In this document: positions 16,770 through 24,259 of the stretch, in pieces | How positions within the stretch are numbered: position 1 is the first letter of the stretch | Layout of the letters: every line of letters begins with the position of its first letter | Assembly: GCA_003138895.1 (NCBI GenBank) | Contig: PLHJ01000020.1 | Coordinates: 40,417 to 81,114 of the forward strand | Direction: 5' to 3' | Length of the DNA: 40,698 nucleotides | DNA from: Acidimicrobiaceae bacterium | GTDB lineage: Bacteria; Actinomycetota; Acidimicrobiia; Acidimicrobiales; RAAP-2 | Notes under the pieces: model-generated | Database searches by the model: none | Seen by the model: the letters and a program-made list of their open reading frames with translations, nothing else | What the model was told of the DNA's origin: nothing | Translations under genes and position numbers: made by a program

Positions 16770-17347
16770 AGAAATTCCGACCCATTGTCCTCCTAGGTCT
16801 CGGCGCGCTGGTACTCAGTTCGTGCACGTTGGTACCAAACGACAGTGCGCCCGTATCGGTGTCCAAAACAAACGTGCCCTTCGGCCTCAGTTCGTCGCGA
16901 CTCCCGAGTGAGGCCAACAAGCCCGCGTCACTGCTTGTGCGAGCGATTTGGCTCGTGGACGTTGACCGGGGACTCTCGCCCGCTAGTCGAGCCCTAAAAG
17001 CACCGGCGAAACTGGAAGCTCTTCTTACAACGTTGCTCGACGGACCCACCTACGAAGAATCCGAAATTGGCTTTACGAGCGCCGTCCCCGCCAACATCGT
17101 GGTGTATCGCGCGCCGCTTTCGACCACGGGGGTGACCCAAATCGTGCTGTCGAGCACGATGTCCGAACTCACGAAGTCCGCGAGGGCGCTCGCTTTTGGG
17201 CAACTCACCCTCACGGCCTTTGATGACGGCGCACGAAATGGCGTTTCCTTCGTCGTAAAGGGCAAGGTCATTGGCGCCACGCTCCCGTCGGGACAGACAA
17301 GTGACGTGGTGACCGCGAAGGACTACACGTCACTAACGGGCTACTGA
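16766..17347 (+). CDS. GerMN-domain lipoprotein (LpqB-like, short)
   Basis: Predicted lipoprotein of 193 residues. A short basic N-terminus (MKKFR) and hydrophobic stretch end in a lipobox LVLSSC, with Cys20 the likely lipidated residue. Residues about 55-165 resemble a GerMN domain: VRAIWLVDVDRGLSP, then a segment rich in LLDGPTYEE and a Val/Thr-rich core. In Mycobacterium and relatives LpqB carries GerMN plus a large C-terminal propeller domain and is encoded after mtrAB. Here only the GerMN part is present. The start overlaps the kinase stop as ATGA. The stop overlaps the convergent rsfS stop by seven bases. A role modulating the kinase is inference from context. Confidence 0.8.
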   Translation: MKKFRPIVLLGLGALVLSSCTLVPNDSAPVSVSKTNVPFGLSSSRLPSEANKPASLLVRAIWLVDVDRGLSPASRALKAPAKLEALLTTLLDGPTYEESEIGFTSAVPANIVVYRAPLSTTGVTQIVLSSTMSELTKSARALAFGQLTLTAFDDGARNGVSFVVKGKVIGATLPSGQTSDVVTAKDYTSLTGY

Positions 17348-17823
17348 GGCCCCATTTCAACGAGCGAGTGAGAAGGCGTAGTTCCTCGAAACGTCGGTGC
17401 GGCACTCCACAGATGTTCGAGGTCGTAGTACTCGCGCGTCTCTTGGTCAAAGATGTGCACCACAACGTCGCCGTAGTCAAGCGCGATCCATTCGCCACTG
17501 GCCCAACCTTCAACGCGCAGGGGTTTCGTGCCCATGGCCGAAAAAACCATCCGCTCGATCTCTTCGGCTATGGCTCGTACCTGTCGATCATTCCGTCCCG
17601 AAACGACAACGAGAGCGTCAAAGGTGTCTTGGAGTTCGACGAGATTAAGGACCACCGGATCAACGGCGATCTTTTCGTTGGCACCTTCGAGAACTACGCG
17701 CAGCAGGGTCTTGATCTCGTCGTCAAAGGGCCAGTCAAAGGAGACTTGGTCCGTGGCCCCGTAACTCAGCGCAGCACTCCGAGCGTGATCGCAGCGACCG
17801 CGAAGGGCACCGCCATAGAACAA
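17341..17823 (-). CDS. rsfS: Ribosomal silencing factor RsfS (Iojap family)
   Basis: Binds L14 on the large subunit and blocks subunit joining when nutrients are scarce. The conserved domain runs from about LLRVVLEGANEKIAVDPVVL, through VVVSGRNDRQVRAIAEEIE, to GEWIALDYGDVVVHIFDQET and REYYDLEHLW. The start is uncertain. The only ATG/GTG/TTG ahead of the domain is ATG at 17823, which overlaps the small upstream gene by 58 bases. A CTG near 17775 would nearly remove the overlap but is a rare start. The domain itself begins near 17720. It follows nadD and a small membrane protein gene, matching the actinobacterial nadD-rsfS neighbourhood. Confidence 0.9.
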   Translation of the reverse strand: MFYGGALRGRCDHARSAALSYGATDQVSFDWPFDDEIKTLLRVVLEGANEKIAVDPVVLNLVELQDTFDALVVVSGRNDRQVRAIAEEIERMVFSAMGTKPLRVEGWASGEWIALDYGDVVVHIFDQETREYYDLEHLWSAAPTFRGTTPSHSLVEMGPQ

Positions 17824-17957
17824 AATCCGACGATGGCCCAGCGACGCTTAATACGTCGAACCTCTTGGCGACGCTTGGGCGCCGCCTCAACTACCGTCAG
17901 GTGTGTTACCTGCGGTTCGGTCAGGTCGAAGACTCGAACTGCCATCCGCGATAACAC
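17766..17957 (-). CDS. Small single-helix membrane protein of unknown function
   Basis: 63 codons between nadD and rsfS. The N-terminal half is hydrophilic and basic toward its end (APKRRQEVRRIKRRW). It is followed by one hydrophobic segment of about 20 residues (AIVGFCSMAVPFAVAAITLG), so an N-in single-pass membrane protein is predicted. GTG at 17957 shares a base with the nadD stop (TAGTG). ATG at 17945 is an alternative giving MAVRVFDLTEPQVTHLTVVE. I do not recognise the family. Support for it being real: tight spacing, coupled start and a sensible charge/hydrophobicity pattern. Against: overlap with the longest rsfS form and small size. Confidence 0.65.
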   Translation of the reverse strand: MLSRMAVRVFDLTEPQVTHLTVVEAAPKRRQEVRRIKRRWAIVGFCSMAVPFAVAAITLGVLR

Positions 17958-18526
17958 TACCCTCGAGCCGCAAGCCAGAGTGGCACTACGGCGGAAGGTA
18001 GGAATTTTTCTAGAGAATGTGCGTCGCCACGTTCATCGCGGATCCATGAGCTTGATAGATCGACGGGCTCCATTGGTATAAGTCGCACTCGCCATTCCTG
18101 AGAAAACGCGGGCGCCAACTCTTCTCGAGGCACAACGTTCACGACGCACAGTGTTGCGAGTTCTGCGGCGCGGTGCCACCCGTCAATCGACACCGCGACG
18201 TCGGCGCCGACGAGTAGCTGAACGTCACTGGCCTCGCGCTGCAACGTCAGCACCGTGTCAATCGTGTAGGTCGGTCCCTCACGACGCAATTCAATATCCG
18301 AGACGCGAACATTCTTGAGCGGAGAAAAGGCCGCCTCGGCCATAGCGAGTCGAACATCACCCAAAGAGAGGTTCTGTCTGGTGCTCTTTTGATAAGGGTC
18401 GCCCGCGACGGTAACGACGACCTCATCAAAGTCGCCCGTCGCGAGTGCGGCTTCAATCGCCGCCACGTGCCCTCGGTGCGGCGGGTCAAACGTTCCCCCA
18501 AAAAGCGCAATCCGCTGAGCCGTCAC
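17957..18526 (-). CDS. nadD: Nicotinate-nucleotide adenylyltransferase
   Basis: Adenylates nicotinate mononucleotide to deamido-NAD in NAD synthesis. The 189 residues carry the nucleotidyltransferase signature ALFGGTFDPPHRGH at the N-terminus, GDPYQKSTRQNLS, a LLVGADVAVSIDGWHRAAEL segment and the C-terminal SSSWIRD version of the ISSTxIR motif. Start GTG at 18526 is the only one after an in-frame stop. It is normally found with obgE, proBA and rsfS; here DAHP synthase, the histidine phosphatase, the VWA protein and MoxR lie between it and proA. Confidence 0.96.
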   Translation of the reverse strand: MTAQRIALFGGTFDPPHRGHVAAIEAALATGDFDEVVVTVAGDPYQKSTRQNLSLGDVRLAMAEAAFSPLKNVRVSDIELRREGPTYTIDTVLTLQREASDVQLLVGADVAVSIDGWHRAAELATLCVVNVVPREELAPAFSQEWRVRLIPMEPVDLSSSWIRDERGDAHSLEKFLPSAVVPLWLAARG

Positions 18527-18549
18527 CCCTTCACCCTAGAACGCCATAA

Positions 18550-18578
18550 TTCCAATGTTCGTGGTCACCTTCTACGAT
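18550..18578 (+). promoter_or_regulatory. Candidate promoter giving a leaderless DAHP synthase mRNA
   Basis: TACGAT at 18573-18578 is a fair -10, with a weak TTCCAA seventeen bases upstream at 18550-18555. The expected start site, about seven bases after the -10, coincides with the ATG at 18585. There is no Shine-Dalgarno sequence in between. Leaderless mRNAs are common in Actinobacteria, so this is plausible but unproven. Confidence 0.4.
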
Positions 18579-18584
18579 AGAGAG

Positions 18585-19937
18585 ATGACTACGACCGCGA
18601 ACGACTGGGCGCCCGACTCGTGGCGCGCGCTTCCTGCCGACCAGGGTGTTCTCTGGCCCGACAGTGAAGCGCTCTACGCGGTGGAACGCGAGCTCGCCAA
18701 GCAACCACCGCTTGTTTTTGCGGGTGAAGCTCGACGACTCACCGAGCACTTGGCTGACGTCTCGCAGGGTCGCGCATTTTTGCTGCAAGCGGGTGACTGC
18801 GCCGAGTCCTTCCACGATGGTTCGGCCGACGCCATTCGCGACAAGTTAAAGGTCATCTTGCAGATGGCGGTGGCACTCACCTACGCCTCAGGTGTTCCCG
18901 TCGTAAAAGTCGGACGCATCGCGGGCCAATTTGCCAAGCCCCGCACACAGAGTTTTGAAACGCAAGACGGTGTCACGTTGGAAGCGTTCCGCGGTCACAT
19001 CGTCAATGATGAGGCCTTCACGCCCGAATCGCGACGCCCCGATCCCACGCGAATGCTTCAGGCCTACCACCAGAGCGTCTCGACACTCAACCTTCTTCGA
19101 GCGTTTACCAAGGGTGGTTTTGCTGATCTTTCACGCGTGCACGCTTGGAACCAGCAGTTTGTGCTGGAGACCATCGAAGGAAAACGCTTCTCGGCTATCG
19201 CTGACGATATCGAACGGGCCATGCGATTCATGCGCGCCTGCGGTATTGATCTTGGGCGAGAGAGTTCGTTGCACGAAGTGGATTTCTACACGAGCCACGA
19301 AGCGCTCATCCTCCCCTATGAACAAGCCTTCGTGCGTCAAGATTCTTTGAGTGGTGACTGGTTCGACACGTCCGCGCACCTTTTGTGGATAGGTGACCGC
19401 ACTCGCCAACTCGACGGCGCCCACGTGGAGTTTCTGCGCGGTGTTGCTAATCCGCTGGGCCTAAAAGTTGGCCCCACGAGTACACCTCGCGAACTCGTGG
19501 CACTGGCGGAGCGTCTTAATCCCGACAACGTGCCCGGGCGCCTCACGCTGATATCCCGAATGGGTCGTGACAAAATCCTTGACGTACTTCCAGAACTCAT
19601 TACCAACGTGAAAGAGAGCGGCCTTAACGTTGTTTGGGCCTGCGATCCAATGCACGGCAACACCTTCAGCGCCGCGAGTGGGAAAAAGACGCGTCGCTTC
19701 GAGGACGTTCTTCGAGAAGTGGAACAATTCTTTTCCATCCATCACCAACTTGGCACCTGGGCCGGAGGGCTTCACATTGAGTTGACCGGTGACGACGTCA
19801 CCGAATGTCTCGGCGGCGGTCAGGGACTTGACGAAGACGACCTCGAGATTAACTACACGTCGATGTGCGATCCACGTCTCAATGCTTCACAGAGCTTGGA
19901 CCTCGCGTTTCGCGTGGCTGAATTCCTGCAGAACTAA
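18585..19937 (+). CDS. aroG: 3-deoxy-7-phosphoheptulonate synthase, class II
   Basis: First enzyme of the shikimate pathway, condensing phosphoenolpyruvate and erythrose 4-phosphate. The 450 residues are plant/mycobacterial type II: NDWAPDSWRALPADQG at the start, LQAGDCAESF with the metal-ligand Cys, VGRIAGQFAKPR for substrate binding, and WACDPMHGNTF with the ligand His. IHIELTGDDVTECLGG and NYTSMCDPRLN follow, with the remaining Glu and Asp ligands. An upstream in-frame ATG-like start exists, but ATG at 18585 fits the family start. It is slightly shorter than the mycobacterial enzyme. It is a lone plus-strand gene, divergent from nadD and convergent with the histidine phosphatase, with a four-base tail overlap. 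Confidence 0.95.
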   Translation: MTTTANDWAPDSWRALPADQGVLWPDSEALYAVERELAKQPPLVFAGEARRLTEHLADVSQGRAFLLQAGDCAESFHDGSADAIRDKLKVILQMAVALTYASGVPVVKVGRIAGQFAKPRTQSFETQDGVTLEAFRGHIVNDEAFTPESRRPDPTRMLQAYHQSVSTLNLLRAFTKGGFADLSRVHAWNQQFVLETIEGKRFSAIADDIERAMRFMRACGIDLGRESSLHEVDFYTSHEALILPYEQAFVRQDSLSGDWFDTSAHLLWIGDRTRQLDGAHVEFLRGVANPLGLKVGPTSTPRELVALAERLNPDNVPGRLTLISRMGRDKILDVLPELITNVKESGLNVVWACDPMHGNTFSAASGKKTRRFEDVLREVEQFFSIHHQLGTWAGGLHIELTGDDVTECLGGGQGLDEDDLEINYTSMCDPRLNASQSLDLAFRVAEFLQN

Positions 19938-20614
19938 ATCTTCGCGAGCGGCGCGCGGTCGTTGTATCGAAGCAGTCGTTTTCGACCTTTTCGAAATTCA
20001 ATCTCGGTCATTGAACAATGTTCCGTCCGCAATCGAAGTCGTCGCTCGGGCGCATCGCCACCAACAATTTTCATCGCTTGTTCAACGACCCCACCGTGGG
20101 CCACAATCACGACGAGTTCGTCGGGGTGACGTTGCACCAGCTTGTCGATCGTGCGAGCGACCCGCTCATAGAAAGCGAGCCACGACTCACCGCCGGGTGA
20201 AATGGGAGCATCGGGATTTTCGTCCCAGTTCACGACACCGAAGCGTTCGACCACTTCGGGCCACGTGAGTCCGTCCGCGTCACCGGGGTGAAGTTCACAG
20301 AGATCGCAGTCGGCCACCGGCGTCAGAGTAGGTAACCCCGGCGCAATGATCTGTGCTGTTTCAATGGCTCGAGGCAAGATCGACGTATATAACGCCGTAG
20401 CCTTCGCCAGCTCCCCAGAGAACACCAAGCGATCTCGAAGGGCACTTGCTTGTTCGCGACCAAGTTCGGTCAGTCCGCCACAGCCCAGGGGCCCACCCAC
20501 GATGCCCTCTTTATTGCAGACGGCTTCACCGTGTCGAACAAAGACCAGGCGTGTTCCCTCTACGAGGGGGTCCATCGTGCGAAAACCTTCGGGTGGACCA
20601 GTTGCGTCGCTCAC
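19934..20614 (-). CDS. Histidine phosphatase superfamily protein (phosphoglycerate mutase-like)
   Basis: 226 residues with the catalytic RHGE motif in LVFVRHGEAVCNKEGIVGGP near residue 28. A TSILPRAIETAQIIAPGL segment carries the second phosphate-binding Arg. A later His sits in VIVAHGGVVEQAMKI. The GGPLGCGGLTELGREQA stretch replaces the usual mutase loop, so a phosphatase acting on a small phosphorylated metabolite is more likely than glycolytic mutase activity. A histidine phosphatase (GpgP, glucosyl-3-phosphoglycerate phosphatase) lies by rsfS in mycobacteria; equivalence is only a hypothesis. Start GTG at 20614 overlaps the VWA stop by four bases. It is last in the obgE-to-phosphatase run. 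Confidence 0.88.
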   Translation of the reverse strand: MSDATGPPEGFRTMDPLVEGTRLVFVRHGEAVCNKEGIVGGPLGCGGLTELGREQASALRDRLVFSGELAKATALYTSILPRAIETAQIIAPGLPTLTPVADCDLCELHPGDADGLTWPEVVERFGVVNWDENPDAPISPGGESWLAFYERVARTIDKLVQRHPDELVVIVAHGGVVEQAMKIVGGDAPERRLRLRTEHCSMTEIEFRKGRKRLLRYNDRAPLAKI

Positions 20615-22065
20615 GCGAGTTCGCCCACGAAGGCTTCAAGTTGTCGGAGCGTTCGACACTCGACGACTTTGTCAAGATAAGGCTCGTACTGGTTGATGAT
20701 GGAATCACCCGAATTCCAATAGCTCACGGGTTCAGGATTAAGCCAGTAGACGGCCTTTGCGCGGTAGTGCAGATCGGCGACGACTTCGGCATGCGCCTGG
20801 TGATAATTGTTGCGCGCATCTCCAAGGATCAATACCGCCGATCGTTTTGTTATTTGATCCGCATAAAGATCGTGGAACGTGAGGAGTGCTCGACCGTAAT
20901 CACTGTGGCCATCAAAGGCAATGACGTCGGCTTCAGCGTTGATGCGCGCCACTGCTTCGGCGGGATCATCGGTACCTTCAAACAAGTGCGTCACTTCGTC
21001 GAGTCCGTCAACAAAAACAAAACTACGGACTTTGGAAAACTGCGATCCAATCGCGTGTACGAGGTGCAATGTAAATCTCGCGAACGACGCAACCGAACCC
21101 GAAATGTCAGCAATCACAATGATCTCGGGCTTTGCAGGGTGCGGGGGTTTAAAACGAAGATCAATCGGCACGCCACCGGTAGAAAGACTCCGACGAACGG
21201 TACTTCGAAGGTCCACCGGACCGCGCCTTCTTCGCCTTCGCTTTCGCGCCAGACGCACGGCAAGTTTTCGGCTGAGAGGTCGAAGCGCACGTTCGAGCTG
21301 CGCCATTTCGTCACGATTGGCGTGCATAACGTCAAGGTCCTCGGGAAGTGGCTTTCGCACTGACTTGGCGAGGGCTTCGGCGCCACGGTCCTCAACCAAA
21401 CGATCGCGAATCTCACTTTCGATAGCGGACTTCAGCGCATCAATTCGGGCTTTCGCATCGTCACGAGCGAGACGTTCTCCCAAATGATCATCACCGGGTG
21501 CGTCGGGCATGCGCAGACCAGCGAGCCGTTCGTTCAATTGATCAAGTTCTAGATTTCGCAGCGTTCGGTAGAGGTAATACGTACCACCCACGGGACGACC
21601 AGGTTCCATGCCGGCGTAACGAGTCACTGCCTCAGCGGCGCCCTTGCGTAGTCCACTCTGGTCACCGTCGCGAAGGGCGCGAAAGAGCAATTCCGCCAAT
21701 TCCTCGGCGGACATCGTGGTGGAAGAACCCGCCCCCATGCCTCGAGATCCACCGGGACCTTGGAGTCCCGTGGCGTTGGGATCGCTGGCCCGCGAACTCT
21801 CGTCGGAATCTTCACCACTTTCACCCAGCAAATCATCCACACTGCTAAACGATCGCAGCGCGAAGTAGACGTCAAACGCCGCATTAAAAACGGGCTTGTG
21901 ATCGCCATCTTTTACGAGCGTCGCCGAGAGCGTCTCTTTCAACATCGACCTATCCGCGACGTCAATCACCGCAATTGAACGAGCGGCGTCCACGTGTTCC
22001 GTCATCGAGACCGGAATGCCCGCCGCACGCAGTTCCGCGATGAAGTCGCCGAGGACGTTAAGCAA
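20611..22065 (-). CDS. VWA-domain protein, CoxE-like
   Basis: About 484 residues. The N-terminal half is helical and charged, with a Gly/Ser-rich low-complexity stretch (ASDPNATGLQGPGGSRGMG). The C-terminal part is a von Willebrand A domain with MIDAS motif DISGS (PEIIVIADISGSVASFARFT), followed by FDGHSDYGRALLTF. A basic KRRRRRRGPVD linker precedes it. Such proteins work with MoxR ATPases in metal insertion or complex assembly (CoxD/CoxE, RavA/ViaA). The frame is open to 22107, inside moxR. I prefer TTG at 22065, overlapping moxR by eight bases with GAAG just upstream. Substrate unknown; no molybdenum hydroxylase genes are in the window. Confidence 0.87.
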   Translation of the reverse strand: MLNVLGDFIAELRAAGIPVSMTEHVDAARSIAVIDVADRSMLKETLSATLVKDGDHKPVFNAAFDVYFALRSFSSVDDLLGESGEDSDESSRASDPNATGLQGPGGSRGMGAGSSTTMSAEELAELLFRALRDGDQSGLRKGAAEAVTRYAGMEPGRPVGGTYYLYRTLRNLELDQLNERLAGLRMPDAPGDDHLGERLARDDAKARIDALKSAIESEIRDRLVEDRGAEALAKSVRKPLPEDLDVMHANRDEMAQLERALRPLSRKLAVRLARKRRRRRRGPVDLRSTVRRSLSTGGVPIDLRFKPPHPAKPEIIVIADISGSVASFARFTLHLVHAIGSQFSKVRSFVFVDGLDEVTHLFEGTDDPAEAVARINAEADVIAFDGHSDYGRALLTFHDLYADQITKRSAVLILGDARNNYHQAHAEVVADLHYRAKAVYWLNPEPVSYWNSGDSIINQYEPYLDKVVECRTLRQLEAFVGELA

Positions 22066-23005
22066 TTGTCTTCGTACGTCCCAAAAGTTCCTTGGTGGCC
22101 TTTTCAATGTCCGATTGGTACTTCAAAAGAATGTGCAGCGTCGCCGCGGTATCTTCGTCCCCAATCTCGTCTCGTCCAAGCACCACCAACGTGCGCGCCC
22201 AGTCGAGTGTCTCCGAAACTGAAGGAGCCTTTTTCAAATCGAGAGTGCGCAGCGAGCGAACAACCCGTGCAATTTGCTCCGCCAGAGCGTTTGTAATGCC
22301 GGGCACGCGAGAAACAATGATGTCGCGCTCACGTTCCACATCGGGATAACCAACGTAGAGATACAAGCAGCGACGCTTCAACGCTTCAGAGAGTTCACGA
22401 GTGTTGTTCGAGGTGAGAAACACCATCGGAATCTGCTTGGCGCGAACCGTTCCGAGTTCGGGAATCGACACTTGGTACTCGGAGAGAATCTCGAGCAAAA
22501 GCGCTTCGGTTTCCAGTTCCACGCGGTCAACTTCGTCGATCAGCAGTACCACGGGTTCGGATGCCGAAATGGCTTCGAGCAACGGACGCGTGAGCAAGAA
22601 CTCCTCGGCGAAGATGTCTTCTTCCAGGGCTTTCCACTCTTCGGCACCACTGCCCTCGGGGCGTCCCGCTTGAATTCGCAGCAACTGTTTTCGGTAGTTC
22701 CACTCGTAGAGAGCCTTTGATTCGTCGAGCCCCTCGTAACACTGCAGACGAATAAGACGTGCACCCACCGCGTCGGCGACTGCTTTGGCGAGCGCCGTCT
22801 TTCCCGTTCCAGCGGGGCCTTCCACCAAAATTGGCTTGGCCAAGCGGTCGGCCAAAAACGTCACCGACGCAATTGCGTCATCGCTCAAGTAGTCATTTTC
22901 TCGCAGACGTTCTTGCACGTCTTTCGGCGACTCGAAACGTGGGGGTGGCACCGCCTCCAGACCCAAGCGGTCGGCCAACTCCTGGCGCGGATCTATCGCA
23001 CTCAT
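22058..23005 (-). CDS. MoxR-family AAA+ ATPase (CoxD-like)
   Basis: 315 residues: Walker A GPAGTGKTALAKAVADA near residue 65, Walker B VVLLIDEVDR, sensor 1 PMVFLTSNNTRELSEAL and a C-terminal lid helix region. The opening RFESPKDVQERLRENDYLSD is typical of the CoxD-like MoxR group. It is paired with the downstream VWA gene, the usual chaperone module. Start ATG at 23005 overlaps the proA stop by four bases. The chain proB, proA, moxR, vwa suggests one transcript. What complex it remodels cannot be read from the sequence. Confidence 0.93.
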   Translation of the reverse strand: MSAIDPRQELADRLGLEAVPPPRFESPKDVQERLRENDYLSDDAIASVTFLADRLAKPILVEGPAGTGKTALAKAVADAVGARLIRLQCYEGLDESKALYEWNYRKQLLRIQAGRPEGSGAEEWKALEEDIFAEEFLLTRPLLEAISASEPVVLLIDEVDRVELETEALLLEILSEYQVSIPELGTVRAKQIPMVFLTSNNTRELSEALKRRCLYLYVGYPDVERERDIIVSRVPGITNALAEQIARVVRSLRTLDLKKAPSVSETLDWARTLVVLGRDEIGDEDTAATLHILLKYQSDIEKATKELLGRTKTIA

Positions 23006-24237
23006 CGAATCTGTCCCTCTCCTTCAACAACCCATTTCAAGCACGTCAGTTCGCGAAGCCCCATCGGCCCTCGGGCGTGGAGCTTCTGCGTCGAAATTCC
23101 CACTTCTCCCCCGAGCCCCAACTCGCCTCCGTCAATAAAACGGGTCGATGCATTTACGAGCACCGCCGCGGCATCAACTTCGCGAATCCATCGCTGTGCG
23201 TTTACTTCGTTCTTCGTCACGATGGCCTCGGAATGTCCAGTGCCATTTTTCGCAACGTGCGCGACGGCATCGTTAAAACTACTCACGACGCCAACGGCCA
23301 AAATTAAATCAAGGAATTCAGAAGAAAAGTCAGCATCCGTAGCGTCCAGAGCTCCGGGCAGATACTGGCGAGCTCGTTGGTCAGCTCGAAGTTCTACTTC
23401 TGGCAACAGCGCCTCGAGTCGAGGAAGGAATGCCGCCGCCACATCTTCGTGAACCAGCAGTGTCTCTGCCGCGTTACAAACACCAGGCCTTGACACCTTG
23501 GCGTTTCGGATGATTCGTTCCGCCATTTCAAGATCGGCGTCAGCGTCCACGTAGACGTGGCAATTGCCGTCGCCATCTAAAACGTACGGTACGCGGGCGT
23601 GTTCACGCATCGCGGCAATTAGGCTCGGTCCGCCTCGAGGAATGAGACAGTCGAGCACGTCAGTGAGTTGCATGAACGATACGGCCGTTTCGTGCGACGT
23701 GTCTTCAACGAGCGCGACTGTCTCGTTCGAAAGGCCTAGTCCCGTAAGAGCGCTTTGCCACAGACCCACAATGAATTTATTGGTCTCTAGGGCGCTCGAG
23801 GATCCTCGAAGAAATGCGGCGTTACCACTTCGTACGCAGAGCCCCGCCACGTCACTGGTGACGTTGGGGCGATTTTCGTAGACAACTCCAATGACGCCGA
23901 GCGGTACGCGAATCTTCTTTACACGCAGTCCATTGGTGCGTACTTGGTGGTCACTCTCTTCAAAGAGAGGATCAGGCAAACTGGCGATTTCGCGAAGTGC
24001 CTCGGCCATTGATTTCACTCGCGCCGTCGTTAACTGCAGTCGGTCGCGGCCGGCACCTTCGCCTTCAAAACGTTTAAGTTCTTGCTCGTTAACTCGAAGC
24101 AACGCGTCGCTCTCAGTTTCCAGAGCGTTCGCCACTCGCAACAGCACCTCTCGGCGTTGTTCGTCACTGGCCTTTGCCAGTTCTCGAGCCGCCGCGCGGA
24201 CGCGCTCTCCCTGCGCTTGAAGGGTGCTCCGAGTCAT
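23002..24237 (-). CDS. proA: Gamma-glutamyl phosphate reductase
   Basis: Second step of proline synthesis, reducing glutamyl 5-phosphate to the semialdehyde with NADPH. The 411 residues include VRAAARELAKASDEQRREVL at the N-terminus, GVIGVVYENRPNVTSDVA, LRGSSSALETNK and the catalytic Cys in RPGVCNAAETLLVHED. The frame is open upstream to 24339, overlapping proB. I use ATG at 24237 (MTRSTLQAQGERVR) because it fits the family start and follows the proB stop by 22 bases. The stop overlaps moxR by four bases. Confidence 0.97.
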   Translation of the reverse strand: MTRSTLQAQGERVRAAARELAKASDEQRREVLLRVANALETESDALLRVNEQELKRFEGEGAGRDRLQLTTARVKSMAEALREIASLPDPLFEESDHQVRTNGLRVKKIRVPLGVIGVVYENRPNVTSDVAGLCVRSGNAAFLRGSSSALETNKFIVGLWQSALTGLGLSNETVALVEDTSHETAVSFMQLTDVLDCLIPRGGPSLIAAMREHARVPYVLDGDGNCHVYVDADADLEMAERIIRNAKVSRPGVCNAAETLLVHEDVAAAFLPRLEALLPEVELRADQRARQYLPGALDATDADFSSEFLDLILAVGVVSSFNDAVAHVAKNGTGHSEAIVTKNEVNAQRWIREVDAAAVLVNASTRFIDGGELGLGGEVGISTQKLHARGPMGLRELTCLKWVVEGEGQIR

Positions 24238-24259
24238 CTGACCAGCGTAATAGAGACGA

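Noticed and set aside
20611..23005. MoxR and VWA genes as part of a defence or ternary (MoxR-VWA-effector) system
   Set aside because: No effector, nuclease or membrane pore gene accompanies them. Neighbours are proline synthesis and a metabolic phosphatase, so a CoxD/CoxE-like maturation role is more likely.
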